From the NCBI GenBank assembly GCA_001465935.1, contig LNKV01000009.1, forward strand, positions 248,001-312,000: a stretch of 64,000 nucleotides of DNA, given 5' to 3'. The notes below the pieces were generated by a model. That model ran no database searches. It saw only the letters and a list, made by a program, of their open reading frames with translations, and had not been told where the DNA came from. Positions 11,670 to 22,062 of this stretch are shown in pieces. Origin of the DNA: Clarireedia homoeocarpa (taxonomy: Eukaryota > Ascomycota > Leotiomycetes > Helotiales > Rutstroemiaceae). Positions within the stretch are counted from its first letter, which is position 1. Each line of letters starts with the position of its first letter. A program made the position numbers and the translations under genes.

Positions 11670-14001
11670 TACGTCTCCACATCCGCATGGTCTCTTATGG
11701 GTCGACTTTGAGAGTGGGATAAAATAGGGAGCAAGGTGTTATTTCACAGCCAATTTGTGGCTATCTGAAGTTATCCAATCCGCGTATGATACTTTACTAC
11801 TACCGGCTTGTCCTTTCTTCCGAAAGCCATCTTTCCGCTATTATCTGTCGATCTCTCCCACTACGGATATGCATAATTCTTGTGGGAATGTCATCTGATC
11901 ATCATACCCTTTCACCTAACCCTAGTTGCTTCAAACCTTGACGATTAGATCCCTACAGCTCGCCTCTGAGGACAACTTGATCATGGTCCTGTGGTACTTT
12001 GGGCTTTTCATCCTAATTTCCGGTGACCGACTCACCGAATTCACTTCTATGCAGTCTTTTTGGCAGCAAAATATATTTTATCTCTAAGCTGCTGTTACAG
12101 CAATACGACATGTTTTCTACGAGACTCATCCAAACAGCAGCTGCAGGCAGCGCAAGATTCAACCCCTCCTTGAACCAGCCTCTTTTGCACGTCACTCCAC
12201 TCTTCAGCTCATAAAAAGCATTATCAAGAGTTACACGGACTCGCATTTATCTTGTTCGGGCCTCTTGTTCTTTCGTGCATACGGCCGTGGCAACGCACAT
12301 ATATGAAGAGCTTGACTGTAAATCTGAATGGGGAGGAGTGTTCTTTCCCATGAAAGGCAGCAAGGCTTTTGGTCCCACAGTAGCGTTTTTCTGCCCAAAA
12401 CGTGAGAAGCGCAGAATATGACGGACGCTGCTTTCTGTATCTTAGATTACGCTTCGAAGGAGGTAGGAAGCAAAGAAAGAGTATGGTTCTCGCTTGGGGG
12501 GAGCAGCAAGGCAGGATACATAAAAGTTTTTCATTTTCAGCATTCGGAAAGGCAATAAATATACTTATTAGTGGGATAATATACCAGAAAATAGACCAGA
12601 AAAACATATCTCAAGAGAATAAATTCTTTTGCCGTGCGCTTGAACGTATGAGGTTATTTTGCGAATTCCTCTTTTCCGGTGATATCCAGACGCCACCACA
12701 CAACAAGTCGAAAAAGAAGAGATATACAGTACTCAAACGAATCCGTTTTTATCCGACGAGCATGTAACTTTCTGTACGGGTATTCATTGCGAAAAAAAAA
12801 TAGCAGGAAGCGCAAGTTCCCGCTGAAAAGTTGGAAGCTGAGCTGAGCAGCACACTATTTCATCCATCCATCCATCCATCCATCAATCCAACCACCATGC
12901 CAGTTCCCTCCCTATGCACACGAAAGCGCCACGCCATGGAACCCGATGGGATATTTATTCCCTTCCGGAGGGAATTATCCGAAACGCATTCACTCACTCA
13001 CTCACTCACTCACTCACTCTTCTTATCCGTGTTTCACACACACACATAAGGCGTCGCGGTTGCTGTATTTCTCAGGAGATAGAATATGGCCCGCGCAAGG
13101 CTTTGATGTATGTATGTATGTATGTATGTATTGGTTTCTTAGAGAGAAGATCAAGGATGGATGGAGGGATGAATAGAGGGATTGTTTAAACTGTGTAGAT
13201 AGCAGAAGCAGAAGCAGAAGCAGAAGCAAGGTGAGCGTCGAGGCAGGCAGGTAGGTAGGTGGGTGGGTATGTTAAGAAGAGCAATCAATTAATTAATGGA
13301 GTTACAGTAGTTGGTTGCGATTCATAAAGGGAGCGTTGATTTCTTTTCTTTTCTTTTACATTCTGCGATTTAGTTCTCGTCATCACCTCCAGTTCTATCT
13401 CTTCTTACTCGGTTTCGGTTTGGGTTTTTTTTGGCTCCTTCTCCTAGACTGGGATTGCTATGTACTATTGGAGATGGTTTTTATGGTTCCTGCTGCAGCA
13501 TGTCTATTAGATGGATGTATTGGAGGTAAAACCTGATATCTCATTGAAAGGGGGGGCACTTGAACTATTAAGTTTGCATTCGGTGGAGTGGCCACTGCTG
13601 GAAGATAAAGAACATGCGCATCACGAAGGAAAGAATGAGAAAAGCTGCAGATGATGAAAGCGAAAAGGTATATTATGAGAGATCTTTGTCTAAACGTCAA
13701 AAGATTCCTTCTAGAGATCTGTCTATCGGGTACTGTATCATAGAACTCCAAGCAAAGCCATATTTTCCCTAGAACTCCACCAGACCCCCTTTTTTAAAAC
13801 CATGAAACCTCGTTTTGCCAGAAGAGAAATATGCAGAAAATGTCGTGGAATAAAAATATACAAATATTATAAGGGTTAAAATGACTTGAATGGTCCCACA
13901 ATCTCAACAAAGGAATGAGGGTGTGAGAAGATAAGTGAGGTGAGATTCTTCATCGTGGAATGTGTTGAAAGAAACCTTTGAAATATGTGCAAACGTAGCA
14001 C
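11670..14001. other. Intergenic with many microsatellites, 2.3 kb
   Basis: Lies between the convergent 3' ends of the coiled-coil gene and the VWA gene. No coding gene is supported; open frames are short and several consist of translated simple repeats. Microsatellites cluster at 12861-13265 (separate entry). Confidence 0.6.
12861..13265. repeat. Cluster of five microsatellites
   Basis: Seen directly: CATC tetranucleotides (about 12861-12885), ACTC (12991-13019), TATG (about 13105-13131), the hexamer AGAAGC (13201-13228) and GTAG/GGTG runs (13244-13268). Five different unit types within 400 bp of intergenic DNA. Confidence 0.85.
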
Positions 14002-15066
14002 TTATCCCCTGTGGTATTCTCCACTTGCGGCCTTATTATCGAGTCTCCTAACCACCGCACCTAAAACAGCCTTGAGAATGCTTTCGCCAGTCAACTCGGT
14101 AGCCGTTGTATCGCGGCCGGTCCAGGTCACTGTATCAACCATATCCCGCACGCCCTTCTTCTCCAAATCATCGTCGAGCGCCTTCAAAGCTTCGGTCGCC
14201 TGATAATCGTTTCCTACCTGGAAGAACTGGATGCCAATTTGGTTGAGTGGTGCGTCTGCCTTGTCAAGTCTCTTGGCGATCCTAATGATTTCCTCATCTG
14301 GGTCGTCACTTGCTGCGCCGTCGGTAATGACGATGAGGTTGAGTGGCTTGACTTCACGGTGGTGCGCTAGCTCTTTCTCGAGTTTGGTGACATATGGTGT
14401 GAGGATCTGAGAAAGGCGACGACCTGTAGGTGTTGTGCCTCTTGGAGTAAATTGAGAGAATACTTCAAGAACCATGTCTTCGCGTGTGATGCCTCGCCAG
14501 CCTCCTGGTGCGATACCGTTCGAAGGGTCGCCCTTGTCCCGATCATTTCTAGCGTTCATGAAATAAATGTCGATGCCATCAGAATCATAGGTGGTGATGA
14601 TTGGAGCAATAGTCTGGAGAGCACGTTGTGTTTGTCTCCAGCACGTGGGATAATTAGTCGCCCAACCCATGCTCTCTGAGTCATCAATCAGAAGGACAGT
14701 GTCGAAGGTGGCAAGAAGACCATATCGACCATCAAGCTCGACATCAGAATGGCCGGCCGAGCTGACGGTGGTTGGACTGCGGACAGAACCGAAAGTTGTT
14801 GAGCTGGTATAGGAACCCATATCTATACTAGGGGCAGTGACGCTTTGTCCAGAAGTGTATGCTGGAGGAGGGTCACTTGGGTTTCCCTCATCCGCAGGGT
14901 ATGCGTTTGTAGAGGCTACATTTCTAGTTGCCGGGAATGAGGTGGACGAGGAGGATGCGTTGCTCTTTGAACGGCCCAACTTATCGCGCAACGAGCCAAA
15001 CCTAGAACTTCTGCGCTTTGGATCGTTGCTACTCGAGGAGAATGGATTTAGATTATTGGTCGACAT
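14002..15066 (-). CDS. VWA-domain protein
   Basis: Single-exon 354-residue protein with a von Willebrand factor A domain, a metal-dependent protein-interaction fold. Residues 1-110 are Ser/Pro-rich and basic, and contain a DPPPAY (PPxY-like) motif that could bind WW domains. The VWA domain starts near residue 115; the MIDAS motif is intact as D128-D-S-E-S132 (LLIDDSESM), and TPTG and VITDGAASD supply the other expected metal-site loops. No signal peptide or membrane span, so an intracellular role is likely. The frame is open upstream to 15207, but only from GTG; the first ATG is 15066. It belongs to a large fungal family annotated only by its VWA domain; the partner is unknown. Confidence 0.88.
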   Translation of the reverse strand: MSTNNLNPFSSSSNDPKRRSSRFGSLRDKLGRSKSNASSSSTSFPATRNVASTNAYPADEGNPSDPPPAYTSGQSVTAPSIDMGSYTSSTTFGSVRSPTTVSSAGHSDVELDGRYGLLATFDTVLLIDDSESMGWATNYPTCWRQTQRALQTIAPIITTYDSDGIDIYFMNARNDRDKGDPSNGIAPGGWRGITREDMVLEVFSQFTPRGTTPTGRRLSQILTPYVTKLEKELAHHREVKPLNLIVITDGAASDDPDEEIIRIAKRLDKADAPLNQIGIQFFQVGNDYQATEALKALDDDLEKKGVRDMVDTVTWTGRDTTATELTGESILKAVLGAVVRRLDNKAASGEYHRG

Positions 15067-16872
15067 GATATGGTTGGTAGTATGTGATAATCTGTCTGTC
15101 GCAAGAGGAGGTGGGGTTGTAGAAGGCTGGGAAAGACACTTGTCGAGCTGAGCTAAGAGTTTCCTTAAATAGTAGGTAGGGCTGAGGCACGTGTACGGAG
15201 TAGTCACCCGCTCGATGTCTTATTGGTAAGCCGTTGTATAACACAACTAATTGAATATGCTTGAGATAAACGGAGGGCACTCATAGACCTCAGAATGTGC
15301 TGTTAAGGTGTAATAACAGAACTTGTTCGGGCGTTGATCAAGAAAGGAGCTATTCAGAAATGTGGATTTCACTCTTTATGAAAATTGTGAATGTTCATGA
15401 GTGATTAATTCAAGGACCACGATTATAAAGTACCTTTTTATTAGAATGTTTGTTATCATCTGATTGTTTGAGTGGTTGGACGTAAAAGTGACAACGTCAA
15501 TAGTCTGTCTGTTTGTCTGTCTACTGAGAAGACCTCAGATCTGCCTGCCAGAGGCGGAGCAAGATCTTCTGATGATCAGATTCACTTTCGTTGACGGCTA
15601 AGGAACTGCCGGGCTCTGCTATATCTTATCGTATGAATTGGGTGAAGGGCATATTGCTGTATTTTATATATTGTAGTCATTAGAAGACATCGGTTATATA
15701 CAACCAGAAAGTACATACCTTAGCATATCCATATCCGATTAAATGTGGCAGATATTCCTAAGGCGGTACGGACTAAAGACATGTGATTGGTTGGGTAAAA
15801 GCTTGGCATAGCCACAACCGCAAGCGGCAGCACTGCACTGCCTCTATGTTCATGGCTATGGTGTGCGAAGGCACACTATTACAAGACTGAGCCCCAATAT
15901 TTCTGTTGGTTTCATGTTAGATGGCGTTTATTGAAGCGAGGCATCGAACGAGGAGCTACCCCTCACCGTCTTGAGCCGCGGTTGGCCGTTCTGTCAACTA
16001 CCAAACTGGTAGATGCTCTAAGCAATATCTACTTAGGCTTAACACAGCATGAAAGTAGGAACTCACGAAGTAGGAACTCACGAGGTAGGAACATGTTTCG
16101 AGCAGATGTTTGAGATGCCTCTTGGTGCGCTGCGGGCCTTGGGTTAAATGATGATCTGAGTAAGACAAGGAAGGCTACCAGCGTGCCGCATCCCTCATCC
16201 ATCATGCCCAGCCTCTTCACCAGTCATTCCTTTAACTACCCTGCGGCTGACAACCGAGTTGTAGCATCTCTGTATATGCTCACTCGTCTGCAGGGGGCGC
16301 CAACACTATTTGATTTGCCTAGATGGACCGAGAGTAGGTGGTGGCTCAAACAGTCAAACAGTCAAACAGTCATTTTCCTGCGATGAATATGCTTGATCCA
16401 GGACGGTAAGGTATGAAAATTGTAAATATGCTTGCTTCATTCCTGTTGAGGTCAGATTACCAAGAAAATCGACAGGGTCGAAGCAGGCCCTAGAGTTAGG
16501 CAGTGACCTGAATTTGTATTCGTAAGGTTGATACAAAATGCATAGCATGGAATTAAAGCTTCAAGAACGAAGGCGGCGTTTAGCTACCAACCTACCAACA
16601 TAAGTAAGTATGCAATGATATGTTCGTTGCCGCTGAGGCCAATGAGGCATCAGCGCCCCTGGCGGCAAAGTGGCCTATATTCTGGCCTATATTTTGGCCC
16701 ACGCAGAATGCATAGGGCTGAGCTGAATGGCAGTGTTCACTACTGACTCATGTGTTGATGCCTTGGAGTACCAAGATAAGGATTCACCGACGCCACAGGA
16801 TCGAGCAGCGCAACCCCGAAGTTTGAACATTGCGGCTCTTTGGTGCGAAAAAGCTGGCCAATTTACCAGTCA

Positions 16873-16907
16873 GTACAAGTACAAGTACAAGTACAAGTAC
16901 AAGTACA
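16873..16907. repeat. GTACAA hexamer array
   Basis: Five perfect tandem copies of the 6-bp unit GTACAA followed by a partial copy. Confidence 0.9.
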
Positions 16908-17370
16908 TAGGTCGAACATGACGATTGGGTGTGTGTCACGTGACTATAGTTGCCCCCTGCGTGAGGCTAGCATCTTCGGGCGAGGAATGTTTTCCTGTTT
17001 CTTCTCAGACCGTTTCTTCTGGCTGTTTCTACGTCCAGACAGAGAGCGCGATCATCAGGATGTCTCCTGTTCATCGCACGCGGCAAGCCTGGCATGTCCT
17101 GAGTCCTGACGTTTCTAGAAGTACTTTGTAGATTTGTGGTACGATGCATGTTTCGTAGAACTTCAAAGAATTTCCATTGACGTGACAACCGGCGGGGTAT
17201 TTGGCTGTCAGGGGCAATGAACTTGACTTGTCAGATTTCCGATTCATCTCACAGGAATCGGAAGCTATTCGAGCCTCGTGTAGTGCATAGTGGGGCAGTT
17301 TTGGAACAGAAGGAGGGAAGTACTACTTTCACAAACGAAGTAAAATGCTCAGCGATTCTTTGGACATGGT

Positions 17371-17446
17371 ACTTTGTAAAACTGCGTAAAACTGCGTAAA
17401 ACTGCGTAAAACTGTGTAAAACTGCATAAAACTGCGTAAAACTGCC
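17371..17446. repeat. 10-bp tandem array, unit ACTGCGTAAA
   Basis: Six full 10-bp units in register at 17381-17440, flanked by a degenerate unit before (17371-17380) and a partial one after. Units differ only by transitions: TGCG becomes TGTG in the fourth and TGCA in the fifth. Located about 700 bp upstream of the hsp70 start. Confidence 0.9.
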
Positions 17447-17822
17447 ACTGCTCAGACCACTTCACTTACTCTTCGTCAGGCGACGTCATTGGCGGTGGTG
17501 GAGAGCACTTTGCACTGTGGTACTTGGTAGAAGGCTCGAGACTCGTTGTGAGGGGCAATACTCGTAGTTCTAATGAGTGGGCGGCAGAAAAAAGTGGTGG
17601 AAGTGGGCAGAATCGCCAACATGATTTTTGCTATCAGAACGACCGAAGTAGCAAAAAGAAAGCAATTCCATTCGTCTACATTCATCGAAATCCATGAAAT
17701 CGACCAAAGTAGCAAAGATGTATCCAGTGACTTCTCCAAAGTACTTCGTATGTGAATTACATAATTAAAAATCCAGACGCGTTTCGTAAAAATTCCCTTC
17801 ATAGCCCCGTCTACTGCCTTCG

Positions 17823-17886
17823 AGGGGTGTCTACCGCCTTCTGGATTCTGCGATTCCATCAGTTTCTGGAAAAGAAGCTTCCAGAA
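17823..17886 (+). promoter_or_regulatory. Heat-shock elements and STRE upstream of hsp70
   Basis: A perfect three-unit heat-shock element lies at 17874-17886: GAA-gc-TTC-ca-GAA. Just before it, TTC-tg-GAA at 17864-17871 forms another inverted pair. An AGGGG stress-response element sits at 17823-17827. These lie about 225-290 bp upstream of the hsp70 ATG. HSF1 binds alternating nGAAn units and Msn2/4-type factors bind AGGGG in yeasts; actual binding here is inference. Confidence 0.75.
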
Positions 17887-18109
17887 TCGAATCTGCTGGA
17901 ATCGCAATTTTTACTTTAAAAGTCTCCCACTCAACCCAACTTTTTTCCCTTCTGCATACTTCAAAATCAACTTTGATACCAATCCCAATATCAACTCTCT
18001 TCTCTTCATCTTCTACTTTTCTTGAACGCGAAACGCCTTCGAATTTATCAAAAAGAAGCAAATAATACTTTCTTATTCTCTCCGCTTTCACATTACTCTC
18101 TAACACAAG

Positions 18110-20084
18110 ATGGCTCCAGCGTAAGTTACCTCGCTACCCCTCCACACAGCCTTGTCCGGTGGCTGTACTTTTCCACAACGGCAACAACATGCTAACATCT
18201 ATCTGCAGTATCGGTATCGATTTGGGTACTACCTACTCGTGCGTGGGCATCTTCCGTGATGACAGAATCGAAATTATCGCCAACGACCAAGGAAACCGAA
18301 CAACTCCTTCGTTCGTTGCTTTCACAGACACCGAACGTCTGATCGGAGATGCCGCAAAGAACCAAGTCGCCATGAACCCTACAAACACAGTCTTCGATGC
18401 TAAGCGTCTGATCGGTCGTAAATTCGCCGACCCAGAAGTCCAAGCTGATATGAAGCACTTCCCATTCAAGGTCATCGACCGTGGCGGAAAGCCAGTCATT
18501 GAAGTCGAGTTCAAGGGCGAGGCTAAGCAATTCACACCCGAAGAAATCTCCTCGATGGTCTTGGTCAAGATGAGGGAGACTGCTGAGGCCTACCTCGGTG
18601 GAACCGTCAACAACGCTGTCGTCACTGTTCCAGCATACTTCACCGACTCCCAACGTCAAGCCACAAAAGATGCAGGTCTCATCGCCGGTCTCAATGTTCT
18701 CCGTATCATCAACGAGCCTACTGCAGCTGCCATTGCTTACGGTTTGGACAAGAAGGTTGAGGGTGAGCGAAACGTTCTCATCTTCGATCTTGGTGGAGGA
18801 ACCTTCGATGTTTCTCTCTTGACCATTGAGGAGGGTATCTTTGAAGTCAAGTCCACCGCCGGTGACACTCACTTGGGTGGTGAGGACTTCGACAACCGTC
18901 TCGTTAACCACTTCGTAAACGAGTTCAAGCGCAAGCACAAGAAAGATTTAAGCACTAACGCTCGTGCTCTTCGTCGTCTCCGCACTGCATGCGAACGTGC
19001 TAAGCGTACCCTCTCCTCCTCTGCCCAGACATCCATCGAAATCGACTCTCTCTTCGAGGGTATCGACTTCTACACCTCTATCACTCGTGCTCGTTTCGAG
19101 GAACTTTGCCAAGACCTCTTCCGATCCACCACCAACCCAGTCGACCGTGTCCTCGCTGACGCCAAGATCGACAAATCCAGAGTCCACGAGATCGTCTTGG
19201 TCGGTGGTTCCACCCGTATCCCACGTATCCAGAAGCTCATCACCGACTACTTCAACGGTAAGGAGCCAAACAAGTCCATCAACCCTGATGAGGCTGTTGC
19301 ATACGGCGCTGCCGTCCAGGCTGCTATCCTCTCTGGTGACACTTCATCCAAGTCTACCAACGAGATCCTTCTTCTCGATGTCGCGCCATTGTCTCTTGGT
19401 ATCGAGACTGCTGGTGGACAAATGACCAAGCTCATTCACCGCAACACCACCATTCCCACCAAGAAGTCTGAAGTCTTCTCTACCTTCTCCGATAACCAAC
19501 CTGGTGTCTTGATTCAAGTCTTCGAGGGTGAGAGAACGCGCACAAAGGACAACAACCTTCTCGGAAAGTTCGAACTCACTGGTATTCCACCTGCTCCTCG
19601 TGGTGTTCCACAAATCGAGGTCACCTTCGATATTGATGCCAACGGTATCATGAATGTCTCTGCTGTCGAGAAGGGTACCGGAAAGTCCAACAAGATTGTC
19701 ATTACCAATGACAAGGGTCGCTTGTCCAAGGAGGATATTGAGCGCATGTTGTCTGAGGCTGAGAAGTACAAGGCTGATGATGAGGCTGAAGCAGCCCGTA
19801 TCAGTGCCAAGAACGCTCTTGAGAGTGAGGCTTACGCTGCTCGCAACCAATTGAACGATGCCGACTCCGAGCTCTCCAAGAACATCAACCCTTCTGCCAA
19901 GGCAGAGTTGAAGGAGACTGTGGACAAGATCTGCTCATGGGTTGATGATAACACACAAGCTTCCAAGGAAGAGTACGAACAATACTCTGCCGACTTGAAG
20001 GAGGCAATGACCAAGGCTGCCACTGGTGGCGCAGGTGGAGGAGCTGAACCATCCCAAGATGCTGAGATTGAGGAGGTTGACTAA
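18110..20084 (+). CDS. Cytosolic Hsp70 chaperone (SSA type)
   Basis: ATP-driven chaperone for folding, translocation and stress protection in the cytosol/nucleus. Exon 1 (18110-18120) encodes only MAPA's first 11 nt; an 88-nt intron precedes exon 2 (18209-20084). The protein is 628 residues. Seen: phosphate loop IGIDLGTTYSCVG, IINEPTAAAIAYG, DLGGGTFDVS, VGGSTRIPRIQ, the substrate domain with GVLIQVFEGER and VEKGTGKSNKI, and the C-terminal IEEVD that docks TPR co-chaperones and marks the cytosolic class. It is shorter than usual (about 640-655) because the Gly/Pro/Met-rich tail before EEVD is reduced to ATGGAGGGAEPSQDAE. Residue choices such as TYFTDSQRQ (usually NDSQRQ) suggest a diverged paralogue. 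Upstream heat-shock elements predict heat induction. Confidence 0.96.
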
Positions 20085-20446
20085 AAGGTTCTTTTTCTTT
20101 TTGGGCTGAACGAATTTCCTTTTATCTTTTGCATTTTGCGACGCACCACACTATGAGTTCACATGATGGTAATTCGGTGTTTATGGTTTTCTACTGTGGT
20201 TAGATTTGCGGTTTTGCTTTTCTACACTGGAAAAGCTGGTGTTATCGATGTATTACAGATTGCGCTTTAAATAGTAGCATAAAATAAAAATTTCAATCAA
20301 ATAATATTTAAAAAAAAGTTCCAAATAATTGTATGATCCTTTTGATTGCTTGATGTGAATCTGTTCCACACGTAGAACGGTAATGTCTCGGTTGAGTCGT
20401 GGATGATAGATTAACGTTCTTCCAAAATAGGAATTGTTCCAGGCGA

Positions 20447-20560
20447 TACCTTTCCTCTGCACAGTGCGCAAAATCCGAGAAGTGATTGTACCCTTTAGGT
20501 GTTGGACATTGAGGCGATCATACAAGTAAGTGATTGTTCATGGCTTTTGGTACAGTACAT
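20447..20560. repeat. Diverged direct repeat, left copy
   Basis: This stretch (markers TGCGCAAAAT at 20465 onward, TTAGGTGTTGGACATTGAG at about 20495-20513) recurs in the same orientation at about 21927-22045. Differences are largely C/T or G/A transitions plus short indels. Confidence 0.8.
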
Positions 20561-20612
20561 TGAGATTTCTCTGCTATATTACCTCTATGTCCTCGTCCTT
20601 ATCAACATCCTT

Positions 20613-20702
20613 CCGTTCTCGTCACCGTTACCGTTCTCGTCACCGTTACCGTTCTCGTCACCGTTACCGTTCTCGTCACCGTTACCGTTCTCGTCACCGT
20701 TA
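20613..20702. repeat. 18-bp tandem array (five copies)
   Basis: Five perfect tandem copies of an 18-bp unit beginning CCGTTCTCGTCACCG, starting at 20613, 20631, 20649, 20667 and 20685, then degenerate CCGTCA units to about 20720. The unit length is a multiple of three, so two frames stay open and give hexapeptide-repeat shadows (PFSSPL or RSRHRY). No start context or conserved neighbour supports coding. Confidence 0.92.
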
Positions 20703-20844
20703 CCGTCACCGTCACCGTCCTCGCCCCATGTCCTCCCGGTTCCTCGCAGTCCAGATCCCCGTCACCGGATTGGGGGCGCGTGTCGAGGGCTGCTGGAGGG
20801 AATCCTGGTTGTATCCGGTGTACTGGGCCAGTGAAACCACGTCA

Positions 20845-21256
20845 GGGGGAAGGGGAAGGGGGAAGGGGGAAGGGGGGAAGGGGGGAAGGGGGGGGCGGTT
20901 GCGTTGCTGGGTGTGGAGGGAGTTCTGCTATTGTATTCGTAATTTTTTTTTTTTTTTTTGGGCCTTTTCTTTCTTTTGAGTACAGTACCATGTTGGGTTG
21001 GGTTGGGTTTGGCGACGATCTTCACATGCAATGTACAGGATCTATCTATCTATCTATACGTACGTGGGAAGAAGAAGGTCGAGACAGACAGACAGACAGA
21101 CAGACAGGCGAACGCACCGACGACTTGCATCTGGGGGTTTGGATTTTCCGAGGAAGACGGGGGCGGATGTATTCAGTCGAGGTCGAGAAATTAGGTGAGG
21201 GAGGGGGGGTTCGTAATCGGGAGGAAGGGGGGGAGGTGGGGGGGGGGGGAAGGGGG
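20845..21256 (+). repeat. G-rich plus strand with quadruplex potential
   Basis: Two blocks of repeated G-runs on the plus strand: 20845-20897 (runs of four to nine G separated by AA or A) and about 21195-21257 (a run of about eleven G within GGGAGG/GGTGGG context). Both exceed the G3+N1-7 pattern for G-quadruplex many times over. A 17-18 base T run lies at about 20943-20959. Confidence 0.85.
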
Positions 21257-21529
21257 TTTCAATCGCGAACCAACGTTGTTGTTGGGTTTCCTGGATGCCA
21301 GTCTCGTATCTTCTGACCACCACCCAAGATACGCTGCAGCCTAGTCTTTTCTTAGATTTTCGTCTCGGGTTTCCAAAGGATGATTGATCTTCAGGAACGG
21401 AAGCAAAGTAATCCCATCTCCTTCGCATCCTCCACATTCCGGTCGAGTAATCTTGGTGGGGAATCTCCTTCAACGGCCTGAGTTTGGGATTTCCCCGCAG
21501 GAGGGTTGCTTGTTGACAGGAGTCCATTA

Positions 21530-21895
21530 CAGTTGTAACTGTTTATACCGGCGTGCATAATACCGGAAAACTCTTCATTCCGGCTATCGATCTTTGATCC
21601 TTTAATTTTAATATGGAGATACCGGAATCTCTCTTTTTAATGGATTCCGGTAGCTTTTCTGATTTTTTTCTTAGTACTCCGGTATAACCAGGTGAAAAAT
21701 TTACCTACTTAGCCTAAGTATTCAGGTATCTAGCCTGAGTATTCAGGTATCTAGCCTAATTATTCAGGTATCTAGCCTGAGTACTCAGGTATTTATCGTA
21801 ATAATTCAGTTTATATAACCTGTTTATATCGGAACCCTGTTTATACCGGAATCAAACAGCTGTACTTTTTAGTCCGGTATAAACAGTTACAACTG
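21530..21895. mobile_element. MITE-like element with long TIRs, 366 bp
   Basis: The ends are perfect inverted repeats of about 22 bp: left starts CAGTTGTAACTGTTTATACC at 21530, right is its reverse complement ending at 21895. Both ends are flanked by TA (21528-21529 and 21896-21897), the target duplication of Tc1/mariner/pogo DNA transposons. The interior has no coding capacity. It has several TACCGG/CCGGTA motifs in both orientations, giving fold-back potential, and a tandem array of about five 21-bp units at 21698-21802. This fits a non-autonomous MITE mobilised by a transposase elsewhere in the genome. Copy number cannot be judged from one window. Confidence 0.85.
21698..21802. repeat. 21-bp tandem array inside the MITE
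   Basis: Units start at about 21698, 21719, 21740, 21761 and 21782. The core is TATTCAGGTATCTAGCCT followed by GAG or AAT. The outer two units are more degenerate, and substitutions are mostly transitions. Confidence 0.85.
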
Positions 21896-21926
21896 TAGTT
21901 GCTAGACTCACAGGGCTAACATTTGA

Positions 21927-22062
21927 ATACCTTTGCTCTGCATAGTGCGCAAAATTTGAGAAGTGATGGATTGTCCCCCATTAGGTGTTGGACATTGAGA
22001 TGATTATACAAGTGATTGTTACATTGGTTTTGGGACATTGAGATGATTATACAAGTGATGGT
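21927..22062. repeat. Diverged direct repeat, right copy
   Basis: Counterpart of 20447-20560, beginning just after the MITE. It contains an additional internal duplication: GGACATTGAGATGATTATAC occurs at about 21990 and again at about 22033. Transitions relative to the left copy include CCGAG/TTGAG and GGCGATCA/GATGATTA. Confidence 0.8.

Larger units (their letters stand above)
15067..18109. other. Intergenic between VWA and hsp70 genes, 3 kb
   Basis: Both flanking genes point away from this interval, so it contains both promoters. No open frame exceeds about 145 codons or shows a domain. It holds a hexamer array (16873-16907), a 10-bp array (17371-17446) and stress-promoter motifs (17823-17886), listed separately. 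The final 200 bp is a CT-rich leader typical of highly expressed fungal genes. Confidence 0.6.

Noticed and set aside
15067..15207. N-terminal extension of the VWA protein
   Set aside because: The upstream in-frame start is GTG; the ATG at 15066 is the first true start.
18192..18938. 248-codon frame antisense to hsp70
   Set aside because: A known artefact of the codon usage of highly expressed Hsp70 genes; no independent support.
20613..20702. Possible CRISPR array
   Set aside because: Units are directly contiguous without unique spacers, and the genome is eukaryotic.
20530..21316. Several overlapping open frames of 78-178 codons on both strands
   Set aside because: They are translations of the 18-bp array, G-runs and microsatellites in parallel frames, with no domain or start context.
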